NCBI GenBank assembly: GCA_009773335.1
Contig: WRPF01000010.1
Location: 1 to 64,000, forward strand
From: Caulobacteraceae bacterium
GTDB taxonomy: Bacteria; Pseudomonadota; Alphaproteobacteria; Caulobacterales; Aquidulcibacteraceae
Length of the DNA stretch: 64,000 nucleotides
Direction: 5' to 3'
Shown: in pieces, positions 42,010 through 51,265 of the stretch
Position numbering within the stretch: the stretch's first letter is position 1
Layout of the letters: each line of letters starts with the position of its first letter
Position numbers and translations under genes: made by a program
The notes under the pieces: model-generated
Databases searched by the model: none
What the model was told of the DNA's origin: nothing
Seen by the model: the letters and a program-made list of their open reading frames with translations, nothing else

Positions 42010-42993
42010 ATGAAACCAACAAGACCCAATGGGTCCGAGCGTGTCGATATCCACGCACTCATCACCAATCAGATCGTCGCCGCTATCGATGCAGGCGCAG
42101 GGACGTTCGAGATGCCCTGGCATCGGTCCAAGGGATCGCTCATGCGGCCCGTCAACGTTGCGACCGGCAAAGGCTACCAAGGGATCAATATTCTTGCGCT
42201 GTGGGTCGCTGCTGAAGCACGCGGCTACAGCGCGCCTGTCTGGGGCACGTTTAAGCAATGGCTCGACAAGGGCTATCCGGTGCGCAAGGGCGAGAAGTCG
42301 GTGACCGGGGTCTTCTACAAGGATCTTCAGCTTGCCGAGACTGACGAGGCCACCGGCGAAACCAACGAGCGCAAGGTAGGCATGGCGCGAGCGTTTCCAC
42401 TTTTCAACTGTGCGCAGGTCGAAGGCTACACCGTTCCCGACGAAGACTTTACGCCCGTGCAGTTCGACGCGAGCGCTCGCGTCGAGGCGCTCTTGGCCGC
42501 CAGTGGCGCGCAGATCGTGTACGGCGGCGACCGGGCTTTCTACCGACCGCTGGGAGATCAAGTGCAGATTCCTGAACCCAACCGGTTCACCGGCACCGAG
42601 ACCATGACGCCCGCCGAAGCGTTTGACGCAACTCGGCTGCACGAACTCATACACTGGTCCGGCGCCAAACACCGACTGGACCGCGATTTCGGCAAACGCT
42701 TTGGTGACAGAGCCTACGCCTTCGAGGAGCTGATCGCCGAACTCGGCGCGGCCTATCTCTGCGCGGAGCTTGGCGTTACGCCGATCGCTCGTCCCGACCA
42801 CGCCCAATACCTCGCCAGTTGGCTGAGCGTGATGAAGGAAGACAAGAAGGCGATCTTCACTGCCGCAGGCCAGGCGCAGCGGGCCGCGACCTTCCTGATG
42901 CAGTTTGCGCCGCCCGACCCGGACAACGATCCCGGTGAGGATTCCAGACCAGAACCCGGCAATGATCGCGGGGTGGGCCAGTTCACGCCATAG
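42010..42993 (+). CDS. ardC: ArdC-like antirestriction protein with zincin domain
   Basis: A 327-aa protein. The N-terminal domain (IVAAIDAGAGTFEMPWHRSK, then GKGYQGINILALW and GYPVRKGEKSV) is the ssDNA-binding ArdC domain. The C-terminal domain is a metallopeptidase-like fold with HELIH (about residue 210) and EELIAELGAAYLC as the Glu helix. ArdC proteins protect incoming single-stranded DNA from restriction during conjugation. AGGAGG lies 4 bases before the ATG. It fits the mobilizable nature of the element. Confidence 0.92.
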   Translation: MKPTRPNGSERVDIHALITNQIVAAIDAGAGTFEMPWHRSKGSLMRPVNVATGKGYQGINILALWVAAEARGYSAPVWGTFKQWLDKGYPVRKGEKSVTGVFYKDLQLAETDEATGETNERKVGMARAFPLFNCAQVEGYTVPDEDFTPVQFDASARVEALLAASGAQIVYGGDRAFYRPLGDQVQIPEPNRFTGTETMTPAEAFDATRLHELIHWSGAKHRLDRDFGKRFGDRAYAFEELIAELGAAYLCAELGVTPIARPDHAQYLASWLSVMKEDKKAIFTAAGQAQRAATFLMQFAPPDPDNDPGEDSRPEPGNDRGVGQFTP

Positions 42994-43080
42994 CGGCAAC
43001 GCAAGGCAGCAGGAGGCAACAGATCGCGGGAGCGCCAATCCAGCGATCTATGCGATGCTGCGCCATGCGCGAGTCACGCC

Positions 43081-43536
43081 ATGTCCAATAGCACCGGCTA
43101 TATCCTGCCAGGTCATCGTGAGCCGATTGGGGATTGGCCAGTCGAGCGGTTGATGAGCGCGCTTGAGGACCTGCTATTTGACCGCGAGCACGGTTATCTG
43201 CCGCCAGAAGTCCAAACGTCCGTTGATGCCGTGTCAGCAGAGCTGTTTAGTCGCGAGGCAGGTGATAGCGAAGCACGAGAAGAGCGTCGAAACACGCTCG
43301 GGCGGGCGCTTGAGCGCTGGTTTCCAAGTGAAGCTGCGACCATCCCAAATCTTCGCGGTGAGCCGGTGCCGGATGAGCGCATGTCCATTCCAGAGCGTTT
43401 CGCGGCGCGCGCCATCGACTTCGTGAAGGAGTTGGCTCCAGAGGTAGAAAGCACCGGGCTCGACCGCTGGATAGATCAGGGCCAAAGCCCCAGCAATGAT
43501 AACGAAACCGGCCGCGACGTTGGTCCGGAGTGGTGA
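43081..43536 (+). CDS. Hypothetical protein
   Basis: A 151-aa acidic, largely helical protein starting MSNSTGYILPGHREPIGDWP. There is no signal peptide, TM helix or recognised motif. It lies 88 bases after ardC on the same strand and converges on the coupling ATPase gene with a 39-base gap. The ribosome site is weak. Codon use is like its neighbours. Confidence 0.55.
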   Translation: MSNSTGYILPGHREPIGDWPVERLMSALEDLLFDREHGYLPPEVQTSVDAVSAELFSREAGDSEAREERRNTLGRALERWFPSEAATIPNLRGEPVPDERMSIPERFAARAIDFVKELAPEVESTGLDRWIDQGQSPSNDNETGRDVGPEW

Positions 43537-43575
43537 GCGGGGCGTACTCGGTTTAGCCCCGCTCCTTCACTTTCC

Positions 43576-45495
43576 TCATGCCTTTCGCTTCAAGGCGAGT
43601 CGTGCCTCGACAATCCGCAACAGCAGGGCGGGGTTGCGGTGGAAGTGCATTTTCGGCACGAGCACGCCCGGCCCGCGCTCAATGAAGACGACAGCCTTAT
43701 CTCGATCAAGCGACCGCACCTCTTGTACCGTTAAGAGGCGGCGACGCTCCGTTATCGACTCCGACGCGCCGCTCTGAGCGCCTCCGCCTACAGACGTATT
43801 CTTCCCGGTGGTCTTTGTCGCGCCGGTGCCGCCACTCTTTCCCTTGCCGCTTTGCGTGGTCAAATTGATGCTCTGCCCTGAACTGTCACTGTTCGTGATC
43901 CCGCGAGATAGCGTAAAGGACTCTGTGTCGCTGCTGCTTTTACCGGTGGTCTTCGTGACGCTTCCAGATTTCCCAACGCTCTCGCTGTTTGAACCGTTGA
44001 AGCTGCCGCCGTTAGGGCCGCCCCAACTCGACCCTGAAGTGGTGTTGTGCGACCAGCCCTCACTCGTGGCCTCGCTTTCGCTCGAACCGTCCGTGTGACT
44101 CCAGCCATGCGAGGCGCTTAATGAACGCGTGCGCGATTGGCCGCGATTGACGCCGACAGCGAGGCTATCTCCGGTCGTCTCCGACCAGCCACTTTGCTCG
44201 CTTTGGCTTTCGCCGGTGTTTTGTCCCTCGCTCCAGCTCCAATTCTTGCCCTCGTTCGTCGAGCGTGACCGATCGAGAACCGTCGTCTCGCCCGCGAGCT
44301 TCGCGATCCATTCACAGGTCTCGACATCGTTCGAGCCTAGAAATTGGATCACCTTGACTGCTGTAATCCGCGTATAGCCCTCCCGCCACGCGGCGCGCAT
44401 CTGAGCGATATTCTGGTAGGCAAGATGCAGGCTGATGCGCTCGCTCCGTAGTGCGCGCAGGCCTTCATCAATCATGCGCCAGGCACCGAAGGCTTTGGCT
44501 TCATCAATGACAATATGGACATCGGCGGCGGCGCGTCGTCGCTCCGCTGGCAAATGCGCGTAACGCATCGCCTGCAAGCTCACTTCCACCATGAGCCGGA
44601 GCCAAGGCGCGGCCATTCCGAGTTCGGCATCCGGCACCGTGATGTACACCGTCGCGCCGGCGTCTCGTACGTGGGACCAGTCGAAAGTCGAACGGGCGAG
44701 AACACGCGCCAGCCGCGGATCGTCCGTGAACTCGGTGTGCTGGCTGATCACCGACAAGTAGCCCTGCAATTCTTTGGGAGCCTTGTGGAAGAGCCGGAGC
44801 AACTCGTTGCCCGTTTGGCGCACGAAGTCCGGGGCGTAAGCGTTCCGCGCCATCGCGTCACAGAAGGTTTGAAAAGTGTCGGCGTCCGACCGAATGAAAG
44901 CGCGGAGGCGCATCAAGGTCTTCTCTTCGCTGGGGTCGGAGGCGACGTGTCCGATGATGCCGGTCAACAGCTCACGCGCCCGCACCTGCCAACGCACGCC
45001 GTCGTGACCGTCGTCATCGGCCTCACCGACGAGCGCTCTGGCAAGGCCCGCGCAGCGTGCGAAGTAGTCCACGTCGTTCGGGTTCAAGAGGGCAAGCGGG
45101 TTGCAGCCGTCGGTGTCGCCAGCGAGTCCGAACGGGTCGAGCGTGAAGACCGGACTTGAAAACATCTCGCGCACGGGACGGGTTAGACGCACCAGCTCGG
45201 CGTCCTTCGGGTCGATGACCACCATGCCAGCGCGTCGGCCGTTGGCACCGCGCACGTCATGGAGCAGCAGCGGAATGAAGACGGAGGTGCCTTTGCCTTC
45301 GCCTGGGTCGCCAAGGATCAAGCGATGGCCCTCCAATGCGTAGGCAATCACCCCGTCCCCATCTGCTGTAATTGGGACGCCCGCGACTTTGCGCGGCCAG
45401 TTCCGAAGGAGGGGCGATTGATCGGTCACGAGACGAAGCCCACGCTCTAATTTCGCGAGCGACCAATCCATGGGACGCACCACGGGCAGGGTCAT
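43576..45495 (-). CDS. Conjugative coupling ATPase (TraG/TraD-like) with Ser/Gly-rich tail
   Basis: A 639-aa protein. The Walker A motif is LILGDPGEGKGTSVFIPLLL, with Walker B IVIDEAKAFGAWRMIDEG and a downstream HLAYQNIAQM segment, as in TraG/VirD4/TrwB-like coupling proteins that pump DNA into the transfer channel. There is no obvious N-terminal TM domain. After about residue 415 lies a stretch of about 160 residues made mostly of Ser, Gly, Thr and Asn with spaced Trp (GWSETTGD, HGWSHTDG, SWGGPNGG), before a normal C-terminal end. The tail is unusual for this family. It is coupled by a 4-base overlap to the coiled-coil gene upstream. Confidence 0.82.
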   Translation of the reverse strand: MTLPVVRPMDWSLAKLERGLRLVTDQSPLLRNWPRKVAGVPITADGDGVIAYALEGHRLILGDPGEGKGTSVFIPLLLHDVRGANGRRAGMVVIDPKDAELVRLTRPVREMFSSPVFTLDPFGLAGDTDGCNPLALLNPNDVDYFARCAGLARALVGEADDDGHDGVRWQVRARELLTGIIGHVASDPSEEKTLMRLRAFIRSDADTFQTFCDAMARNAYAPDFVRQTGNELLRLFHKAPKELQGYLSVISQHTEFTDDPRLARVLARSTFDWSHVRDAGATVYITVPDAELGMAAPWLRLMVEVSLQAMRYAHLPAERRRAAADVHIVIDEAKAFGAWRMIDEGLRALRSERISLHLAYQNIAQMRAAWREGYTRITAVKVIQFLGSNDVETCEWIAKLAGETTVLDRSRSTNEGKNWSWSEGQNTGESQSEQSGWSETTGDSLAVGVNRGQSRTRSLSASHGWSHTDGSSESEATSEGWSHNTTSGSSWGGPNGGSFNGSNSESVGKSGSVTKTTGKSSSDTESFTLSRGITNSDSSGQSINLTTQSGKGKSGGTGATKTTGKNTSVGGGAQSGASESITERRRLLTVQEVRSLDRDKAVVFIERGPGVLVPKMHFHRNPALLLRIVEARLALKRKA

Positions 45496-46055
45496 TGTGC
45501 ATCTTCCAACGACTTTGAGACGGCGGCGGCAAAAGTCTCGCCGCCGAAGAGCAGCGCGGTCGCAGCGTCGGGTGTCGTGCGCAGCTCATCCAGTACGCGC
45601 GCGAAGTCCTTGCGCCAGTCGGCTGGCAACTGCTCAATCTTCTTGATCAGGTCGCCCCGAATGGAATCCATGCGCCGATCTTGCTCGACGCGGGTTTGCT
45701 GCGCCCGCTCAAGTTGCTTCACGACGTTTTCAAGCCGTGCGGCCATGGTCTGGTGCTCTGCGGACATCTTCTGAAGCGCTTCTGCAATAGCGGCCGCCAT
45801 TGCTTCGAAGGGCTCGGAGCGCGCTGCCGTGGCCTCGGTTGCCAGTCGCTCTAGGGTTTCGATGGCGACGCGCTCGCCGCGTTCCAGCCCGAACACCCGA
45901 ACTGCGAGATTCCGCAAACCTTGATCCGCCGCCTCGCCTGAGAGTTCTGCCCAGAACTTATCCCATTCGGAAAAGTGTCTGACGCCGTAGTCATAGGCGA
46001 GGCGCGTCTTGGAGGGGCTTGCGGCGCTTTTTCTTGCGGCTGCTAGATAGTCCAT
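45492..46055 (-). CDS. Coiled-coil protein linked to the coupling ATPase
   Basis: About 187 aa (an alternative start at 46070 adds 5 residues). The middle, roughly residues 65-145, is a heptad-like coiled coil (MSAEHQTMAARLENVVKQLE and so on). There is no TM helix or known motif. It overlaps the coupling ATPase gene by 4 bases and is read before it, so it is probably a partner, for example an accessory DNA-processing or relaxosome-docking protein (inference). Confidence 0.6.
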   Translation of the reverse strand: MDYLAAARKSAASPSKTRLAYDYGVRHFSEWDKFWAELSGEAADQGLRNLAVRVFGLERGERVAIETLERLATEATAARSEPFEAMAAAIAEALQKMSAEHQTMAARLENVVKQLERAQQTRVEQDRRMDSIRGDLIKKIEQLPADWRKDFARVLDELRTTPDAATALLFGGETFAAAVSKSLEDAQ

Positions 46056-46070
46056 GTGTCGTGCTCCCAT

Positions 46071-46436
46071 CGGGTTCGATGCGAGGCTTCATCTGTTCGC
46101 GACGCGCCGTAAGGAGTCGGTCGTAACGCGGCGACGTAGGGCTACATGTGGAGTGATCCTGCGCTGTACTTCCCCAATCTCCGAGGACGAGGTCGAGACG
46201 GATGTGACGCCTCGGCTCCTTTCATCGCCGTGGCGGATAGTGCGCTGACGGTCTGGACGGGGGCTTACGGGGTCGCGCCAGCGCCGCAAGACGCTCGCTT
46301 CCTCCGCTAACGCTCCGTGCAGCAGCGCCCCTCCGGGCGCGCATGCGCGCGGTCTGTGCGCCTCTGGCTCCGCCGACCCCGTCTTCAGCTCCCGTCCGTC
46401 GCGCAATCCCGCGTGGCGGAAATCAAGGAGCACTTT
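46071..46436 (+). other. Non-coding stretch between divergent transfer genes
   Basis: About 365 bases. The right half (46260-46420) is pyrimidine-rich and A-poor on the plus strand, like the ardC leader. Promoters for the leftward coiled-coil/ATPase operon and the rightward pair at 46437 must lie here. No gene is supported. Confidence 0.4.
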
Positions 46437-46631
46437 ATGTCGAAACAACCCACCCACTACGCTTTTGTCGTCACCGGCGACGGCGAGAAGAAGTCTTGGA
46501 CCCGCATCGGCGCCGCATGGCGCAACAACGACGGCGCCGGCTTCAACATCGTGCTGGACGCGGTTCCAGTATCGGGTCGCGTCACCCTTCGCGTTCCCAG
46601 CGCGAAGGACGCGGAAGGGGGTGCGCAATGA
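46437..46631 (+). CDS. Small conserved element protein
   Basis: A 64-aa protein opening SKQPTHYAFVVTGDGEKKSW, then TRIGAAWRNNDGAGFNIVLD and a VSGRVTLRVPS end. Proteins of this pattern are common next to DUF736 genes on alphaproteobacterial plasmids and islands; function unknown. AAGGAG lies 6 bases before the ATG. It overlaps the next gene by 4 bases (ATGA). Confidence 0.72.
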   Translation: MSKQPTHYAFVVTGDGEKKSWTRIGAAWRNNDGAGFNIVLDAVPVSGRVTLRVPSAKDAEGGAQ

Positions 46632-47002
46632 GCGCGCGCCCCGATGGGGGCCCGCTGACCCCGCTCCCGCCTCCAGAGATGATTGAGGATGAGTTTCACA
46701 ATGGGTCGCCGCGATTCATCCGTCACGAGTTCATGGACTGGAATGGTGTGCGAATACGGATCGAATATGAGGAGAACTACCTCGACGGCTACATGTCCCA
46801 TATCGCGTTGCACGTCGTTGAACCGTTCAAAGCGCCACTCCCCGTCACGGAAACGGGTTATCGTTCGCACTTCCTGGATCATGGCATTGTCGAAGCCTGC
46901 GGTGGGTTAGTCGCCTTTGTGCAGACTTGGCTCGACCATGAAGCTCTGAGCGACGAGTGGCAGGCTCAGCAACTGGCGAGCCGCCAAATGTCATTGTTCT
47001 GA
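46628..47002 (+). CDS. Hypothetical protein
   Basis: A 124-aa protein. The N-terminal 20 residues are Pro-rich; then comes a beta-rich region (RFIRHEFMDWNGVRIRIEYE, HIALHVVEPF) and a helical C-terminus with several Gln. I do not recognise a family. It is coupled to the preceding small gene and followed by a 10-bp hairpin. Confidence 0.62.
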   Translation: MSARPDGGPLTPLPPPEMIEDEFHNGSPRFIRHEFMDWNGVRIRIEYEENYLDGYMSHIALHVVEPFKAPLPVTETGYRSHFLDHGIVEACGGLVAFVQTWLDHEALSDEWQAQQLASRQMSLF

Positions 47003-47010
47003 TCCGCGAA

Positions 47011-47037
47011 AGCCGGTCGCCTTTGTTGCGACCGGCT
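47011..47037. terminator. Hairpin terminator candidate
   Basis: AGCCGGTCGC (47011-47020), loop CTTTGTT, GCGACCGGCT (47028-47037): a perfect 10-bp GC-rich stem 8 bases after the stop of the preceding gene. The T-run is missing. Confidence 0.6.
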
Positions 47038-47195
47038 GAGCTGCGCCTTTACTCGTCCCGCTCTCATGCTCCGCCAACTTTCCATAGTTCTGCATTCGCA
47101 GAACCACAGAAGCGCAGAAAACTCGGGACATATCCTTGGTCAAATATCCCGGGAGAGCGCGAGAGGGCTGGCCCTCTCGCCCCATCCTTCCAGTG

Positions 47196-47687
47196 TCACG
47201 AACCCGGAACGTCTCCCGTTTGCGACCAGCCGAGCAGGGCTCTTTCGTCCGGTCGTGTGATGTGTGGTGACAGAGCGGCGCGAAGCGCCGCCGCGAATTT
47301 TTCATCATCCGCCATCGCGGCCTCAAGCGCGCGCCCGAGCACAAACCATCGCCGTGAGAGGCTCCTCGCCTGACGCAGCTCGCGGTTGTCGATCAGCTCC
47401 TTATGTCGCACGGCGTCGAGCGCTAAGCGCTCCGCTCGGCGGCGCATGCGGTCTTCCAATTTGGCCGCAGTCCTAGAGCCATCGCGCGCGCGCTTCGCGC
47501 CGCCGCGTTGCGGTCCCGGTCCTTCGTCGCTCGTCATGCGCACTATCTCCGCACACACCGCTTCGAAATCAGCGTCCGACCCCTCGCCCAGCGCATGCAA
47601 CGCGCTCAAGCCTGCCGATTGCTCTCCTTCCAAAGCGGCGTAACGGAGCGCCGACACTGGTCGCCCCATTTCGCCAATCCTCGTCAA
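47196..47687 (-). CDS. Putative mobilization accessory protein (TraC/MobC position)
   Basis: A 163-aa, Arg/Ala-rich, mostly helical protein (KLEDRMRRRAERLALDAVRH, RQARSLSRRWFVLGRALEAA). No defined motif is visible. It is divergent from the relaxase gene with the candidate oriT between them, the place where Ti-type and MOBQ-type systems encode DNA-binding accessory proteins. The role is inferred from position and basic composition only. Confidence 0.5.
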   Translation of the reverse strand: MTRIGEMGRPVSALRYAALEGEQSAGLSALHALGEGSDADFEAVCAEIVRMTSDEGPGPQRGGAKRARDGSRTAAKLEDRMRRRAERLALDAVRHKELIDNRELRQARSLSRRWFVLGRALEAAMADDEKFAAALRAALSPHITRPDERALLGWSQTGDVPGS

Positions 47688-47745
47688 AGCTGATCGGCCA
47701 CATAAAGAAACGTACGAATGATTCGAAGCATTGGCAAGGCGAAGC

Positions 47746-47780
47746 TAAGTGTGCACTTATACGTCGGCAAGGCCGACGTA
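47746..47780. other. Candidate origin of transfer (oriT)
   Basis: Two adjacent dyads lie in the divergent region upstream of the relaxase: TAAGTG-TG-CACTTA (47746-47759) and TACGTCGGC-AAG-GCCGACGTA (47760-47780, perfect 9-bp arms). The TAAGTGNGC-type half and the neighbouring TTATACGTCG recall nick regions recognised by RSF1010/Ti-type (MOBQ) relaxases. The location next to traA supports it. The nick position is not known. Confidence 0.6.
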
Positions 47781-47842
47781 GGTAAACGCAATAAAAAGCA
47801 AGAATAAGAAGCGTCGTATTACATGCGGAGATAAAAAGCTAC

Positions 47843-50242
47843 GTGTTCCATCTGCGGGCAAAAGTAATCGGACGATCCGGAGGTCGATCGGCTGGCGGTG
47901 CCGTCGCGTATCGCGCAGGCAGCACCATAGCGGCTGCGAGTATCGCTTACCGAGCAGGGGAGTCCCTCACCGACCCCGCCTCCGGTCGCGTTTTCGATTA
48001 TCGCGCCAAGGGTCGCCTCGACGCCAATGGCTACGGCGTGCTGCACAAGGAGATCATGGCGCCCGAGGGCTCTCCAGCGTGGGCCTATGACCTACAGGGC
48101 CTCGTGAACAAGGTGGAGGCCACCGAGAAGCGCAAGGACGCACAGCTCTTTCGCGAACTCGAAGTCAGCCTGCCACGCGAGCTGTCGCTTGAAGACCAAA
48201 AGGCCCTTGTGCGGGCCTTCGTGGAGCGGACATGCGTGCGCGAGGGAATGGTCGCTGCCATCTTCATCCACAATGAACGGGCATCAGACGGCGGCGATAA
48301 CCCACATGCGCATGTACTTTTGACCATGCGCTCCATTGGCCCGGAGGGCTTTGGCGCCAAGCGACGGGAGTGGAATGCCGCCGCGCGCGTCCAAGATTGG
48401 CGAGAAGCCTGGGCGCAATATGCCAACGAGTTTTTGCTGGCGCATGGACACGCACCCCGTCTCGATCATCGCAGCCACCAAGAGCGCGGTCTCGACGTGG
48501 AGCCGGACAACTATATCGGCCCAACCAAGGGCCGCAATTTCGATGGCGTCGTGGTCGCCCACCGGCAAGCCGAGAGAACCGCCGGCAAGGCGCGCAATCT
48601 GCAAAAGGTCTCACTCGATCCACAATGGGTGCTCGACCAGATCACGCGCACCCAATCGACCTTTACCGAGCGCGACGTTGCGAAATTCATTCACCGCTAC
48701 ACGGCCGTCACAAACCAAGACGGTCGCTTCGCCGAGCTGCTCGCGAAAGTCATGCAATCCCCGGACCTCCAGAAACTTGCAGAAGCAGAGGGCCAAAAAC
48801 CTGCCCGTTTCACCACGCGCGCGATGCTTGCGGTCGAAACGGATCTCAAAGCCACGGCGGAGCGCCTTGCTGGGCGCGCAACGTCGGTGGTGCTCACCGA
48901 GGACTTGGCCGGATTGACGCCTGAGCAAGCGAAAGCGGCGAAAGCCATTCTTTCGGGACGTGACCTTGTTGCGCTGCACGGACTGGCGGGCACAGGAAAG
49001 ACCCACCTCCTTGCCGAGATTGCCGAAGTCTATGCGAAGGCAGGGCATCGCGTGCGTGGCGCCGCCTTGTCGGGGATTGTGGCCCGCAGTCTCGGCGACG
49101 CCGCGCATGTCCCATCGCAAACGATTGCATCCTTGCTTCGCGACCTTGAACGCGAGAGGCCGTTCCAGCCGCTTAGCAGGGGAGACGTTCTCATCATCGA
49201 TGAAGCCGGCATGATCGGCTCGCGTCAGCTTGCAAAGGTTTTGGAGCACGCCGAGCGTGTTGGGGCCAAGGTCGTGCTGGTTGGCGACACACAACAGCTT
49301 CAGGCGATTGAAGCAGGTGGTGCATTCAGAACCATCGTGAAGCGCCATGGCGCCGCTGAACTCAGCACCATCCAACGTCAGCGCCATGGCTGGCAGCGAC
49401 AAGCCAGCAGCGACCTTGCGCGCGGCGCTGTGCCTGAAGCGCTGGCGGCCTACCGGGCGCAGGGCAGTTTCCACCCCTCGCCCACTTCATCGGGTGCGAT
49501 GGAGGCTCTGATTGATCGTTGGCACGCAGACCGCAGTGCTGGCCAGTCCCAGGTTATTCTCGCGCATCGGCGCACCGAGACGCAGGCTCTCAACAGACTG
49601 GCGCGCGCCAAACTTCGGGCAGAAGGACTTCTCGGGCGCGAAGTCGATGTAACGGTCATGGTGATGGAGGAAGAGAATGGCGAGGTTTCGCCGCGCGCGG
49701 TGACTCGCTCCTTTGCGACGGGCGACCGCATGCTCTTCACGCGCAACGACAAGGCGCTTGGCGTGCAGAATGGTTCACTCGGGACGATTACGTCCCTCAC
49801 CCGTCAAGGCGCCTTCAGGGTTCGGCTCGATGACGGTCGCGAAGTGGCGTTCGACTCTACCCGCTACAGCTACTTGGAGCAGGGCTATGCAATGACCGTC
49901 CACAAAGCGCAGGGCGCTACGGTGGACCGCGCCTACGTGCTGGCGGGCGAGATGTTCGACGCGCATATGGCTTACGTCGCGCTGACCCGACATCGCGAGC
50001 GCGTTGATGTGTTTTACAACCGCACAGACCTCCCAACCGACGCCAAGCTGATGCGCACGCTCGCGCGTGATCGGACCAAAGACACAAGCATTGACTATGC
50101 CTTCCCCATCGTCATGGAGGCCGACTTGCCACGCGTACCGCCTGGCGTCGTGACCTCTGGCCCCATCAACGGCGACTGGGCATTGCTCCGTGGGCAGGAG
50201 CCGTCGATCGTTCGCGACATTGGGCTCGGCATTGGCGAATAG
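47843..50242 (+). CDS. traA: Ti-type conjugative relaxase/helicase TraA
   Basis: A 799-aa protein with GTG start. The MobA/MobL-type relaxase domain (residues 1-220) opens with HLRAKVIGRSGGRSAGGAVA and carries the metal-binding histidines in NPHAHVLLTMRSIG. A RecD/TraI-like helicase domain follows, with Walker A GLAGTGKTHLLAEIAEVY, Walker B LIIDEAGMIGSRQLAKVLEH and the YAMTVHKAQGATVDRAYV motif. It nicks at oriT, stays attached to the strand and unwinds it. TraA of pTi-like plasmids is longer (about 1100 aa), so this is a short form lacking the usual C-terminal extension. Confidence 0.93.
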   Translation: MFHLRAKVIGRSGGRSAGGAVAYRAGSTIAAASIAYRAGESLTDPASGRVFDYRAKGRLDANGYGVLHKEIMAPEGSPAWAYDLQGLVNKVEATEKRKDAQLFRELEVSLPRELSLEDQKALVRAFVERTCVREGMVAAIFIHNERASDGGDNPHAHVLLTMRSIGPEGFGAKRREWNAAARVQDWREAWAQYANEFLLAHGHAPRLDHRSHQERGLDVEPDNYIGPTKGRNFDGVVVAHRQAERTAGKARNLQKVSLDPQWVLDQITRTQSTFTERDVAKFIHRYTAVTNQDGRFAELLAKVMQSPDLQKLAEAEGQKPARFTTRAMLAVETDLKATAERLAGRATSVVLTEDLAGLTPEQAKAAKAILSGRDLVALHGLAGTGKTHLLAEIAEVYAKAGHRVRGAALSGIVARSLGDAAHVPSQTIASLLRDLERERPFQPLSRGDVLIIDEAGMIGSRQLAKVLEHAERVGAKVVLVGDTQQLQAIEAGGAFRTIVKRHGAAELSTIQRQRHGWQRQASSDLARGAVPEALAAYRAQGSFHPSPTSSGAMEALIDRWHADRSAGQSQVILAHRRTETQALNRLARAKLRAEGLLGREVDVTVMVMEEENGEVSPRAVTRSFATGDRMLFTRNDKALGVQNGSLGTITSLTRQGAFRVRLDDGREVAFDSTRYSYLEQGYAMTVHKAQGATVDRAYVLAGEMFDAHMAYVALTRHRERVDVFYNRTDLPTDAKLMRTLARDRTKDTSIDYAFPIVMEADLPRVPPGVVTSGPINGDWALLRGQEPSIVRDIGLGIGE

Positions 50243-50257
50243 GGGACATTCCTTCGC

Positions 50258-51265
50258 TTAGCGTGGCACCCGCGCCCCACCCCGACCAAAGACCGTGTGC
50301 GATCCTGTGCGGCGTCGCGGTTGCGTCCGGGGCGCTTGCGCTGGCTTTCGTGCGTCGGGCCGTTGAGGCGGCGCCGGAGCGCGATGCTCCTCTGTTTCTA
50401 GAATGACCGGTTGCCGCGCGTTTGGCGTACGCCCCCGCGAGAGCCCGCCCCACACGCCGAAGGTGAGCATCAGCTTCATCGCGATGGTTGCGACCCAGGC
50501 CATGCTTGAGCGCACGTCCTCTGCCGAAACGTCGGCATTGGGCGCGCGGCCGACCATGCGTTCAGCCGAACGCAGCGTGGTTGTCATCATCTCAGCGAAG
50601 GGCTGGAATTCCTGCGGCCCGGTCGCGGGGCGCGGCGCATGGAGCGCCGGCATCGCGCGCAGGCGCTCCCGCTCCGCCTCCCATCCAGCTGTTTCCACGG
50701 CGGTCGCTCGCGCCGCCTGTAGATTGGTTAGTTCGGCTTCCAGTCGTCGTAGTTGGGAGCTGCGAGCCCCATCGCGTCTCGCCGTCGCAATCTCGCGCCG
50801 CTTGCCCGTCATCGATGCATCGTAGGCAGCAACGCTGAGAAGTCGTTCGTCGTAGGGATCGTCCGCAGCTTCAATGCGCCGCTCTAGGTCTTCGAGCCGT
50901 GCTTGCTGCGCATCATAGGCGGCAGCGGCCTCAGCGCGCGCCCCGTCTCCATCGCGCAGCACGCCTGAGAGGGCATTGATGTCCGCCGTGAACGTGGTCA
51001 CGGCGAGTACCATCCAGAGCGCGCGAAGGGTGTTGGCTCGCTTGTTCTCGTCCGCCAGATCGGCGCGGCTAGCCATGTCGAGCGCAACTACCTCACCGGC
51101 GACAAATCCGAGGCCAAGCGCGCGCAGCGCGGCCTGATGCATTGGATCTGGACTAACCGCTCCCCAGAACTCCCACGCAAAGAAGCCCTGGACGCCCGTG
51201 ATCGTTGCCACGGCGCCAAACCATATCGGATTGCGCTTTGCGCCTTCCTTCAGCTCCGCAAGCAC
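50258..51265 (-). CDS. Membrane/coiled-coil protein of unknown function, type A
   Basis: A 335-aa protein. Three to four N-terminal TM helices (GVQGFFAWEFWGAV onward) are followed by an extended, charged coiled coil (about residues 115-215), a further TM helix near 265-285 (AWVATIAMKLMLTFGVWGGL), and a Pro/Arg-rich tail. The layout repeats that of the protein at 54809, with matching segments (FFAWEFWG versus LTWDFWG; KLMLTFGVWG versus KLWLAFGLWA). No family is recognised. It converges with traA. Confidence 0.62.
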   Translation of the reverse strand: MLAELKEGAKRNPIWFGAVATITGVQGFFAWEFWGAVSPDPMHQAALRALGLGFVAGEVVALDMASRADLADENKRANTLRALWMVLAVTTFTADINALSGVLRDGDGARAEAAAAYDAQQARLEDLERRIEAADDPYDERLLSVAAYDASMTGKRREIATARRDGARSSQLRRLEAELTNLQAARATAVETAGWEAERERLRAMPALHAPRPATGPQEFQPFAEMMTTTLRSAERMVGRAPNADVSAEDVRSSMAWVATIAMKLMLTFGVWGGLSRGRTPNARQPVILETEEHRAPAPPQRPDARKPAQAPRTQPRRRTGSHTVFGRGGARVPR

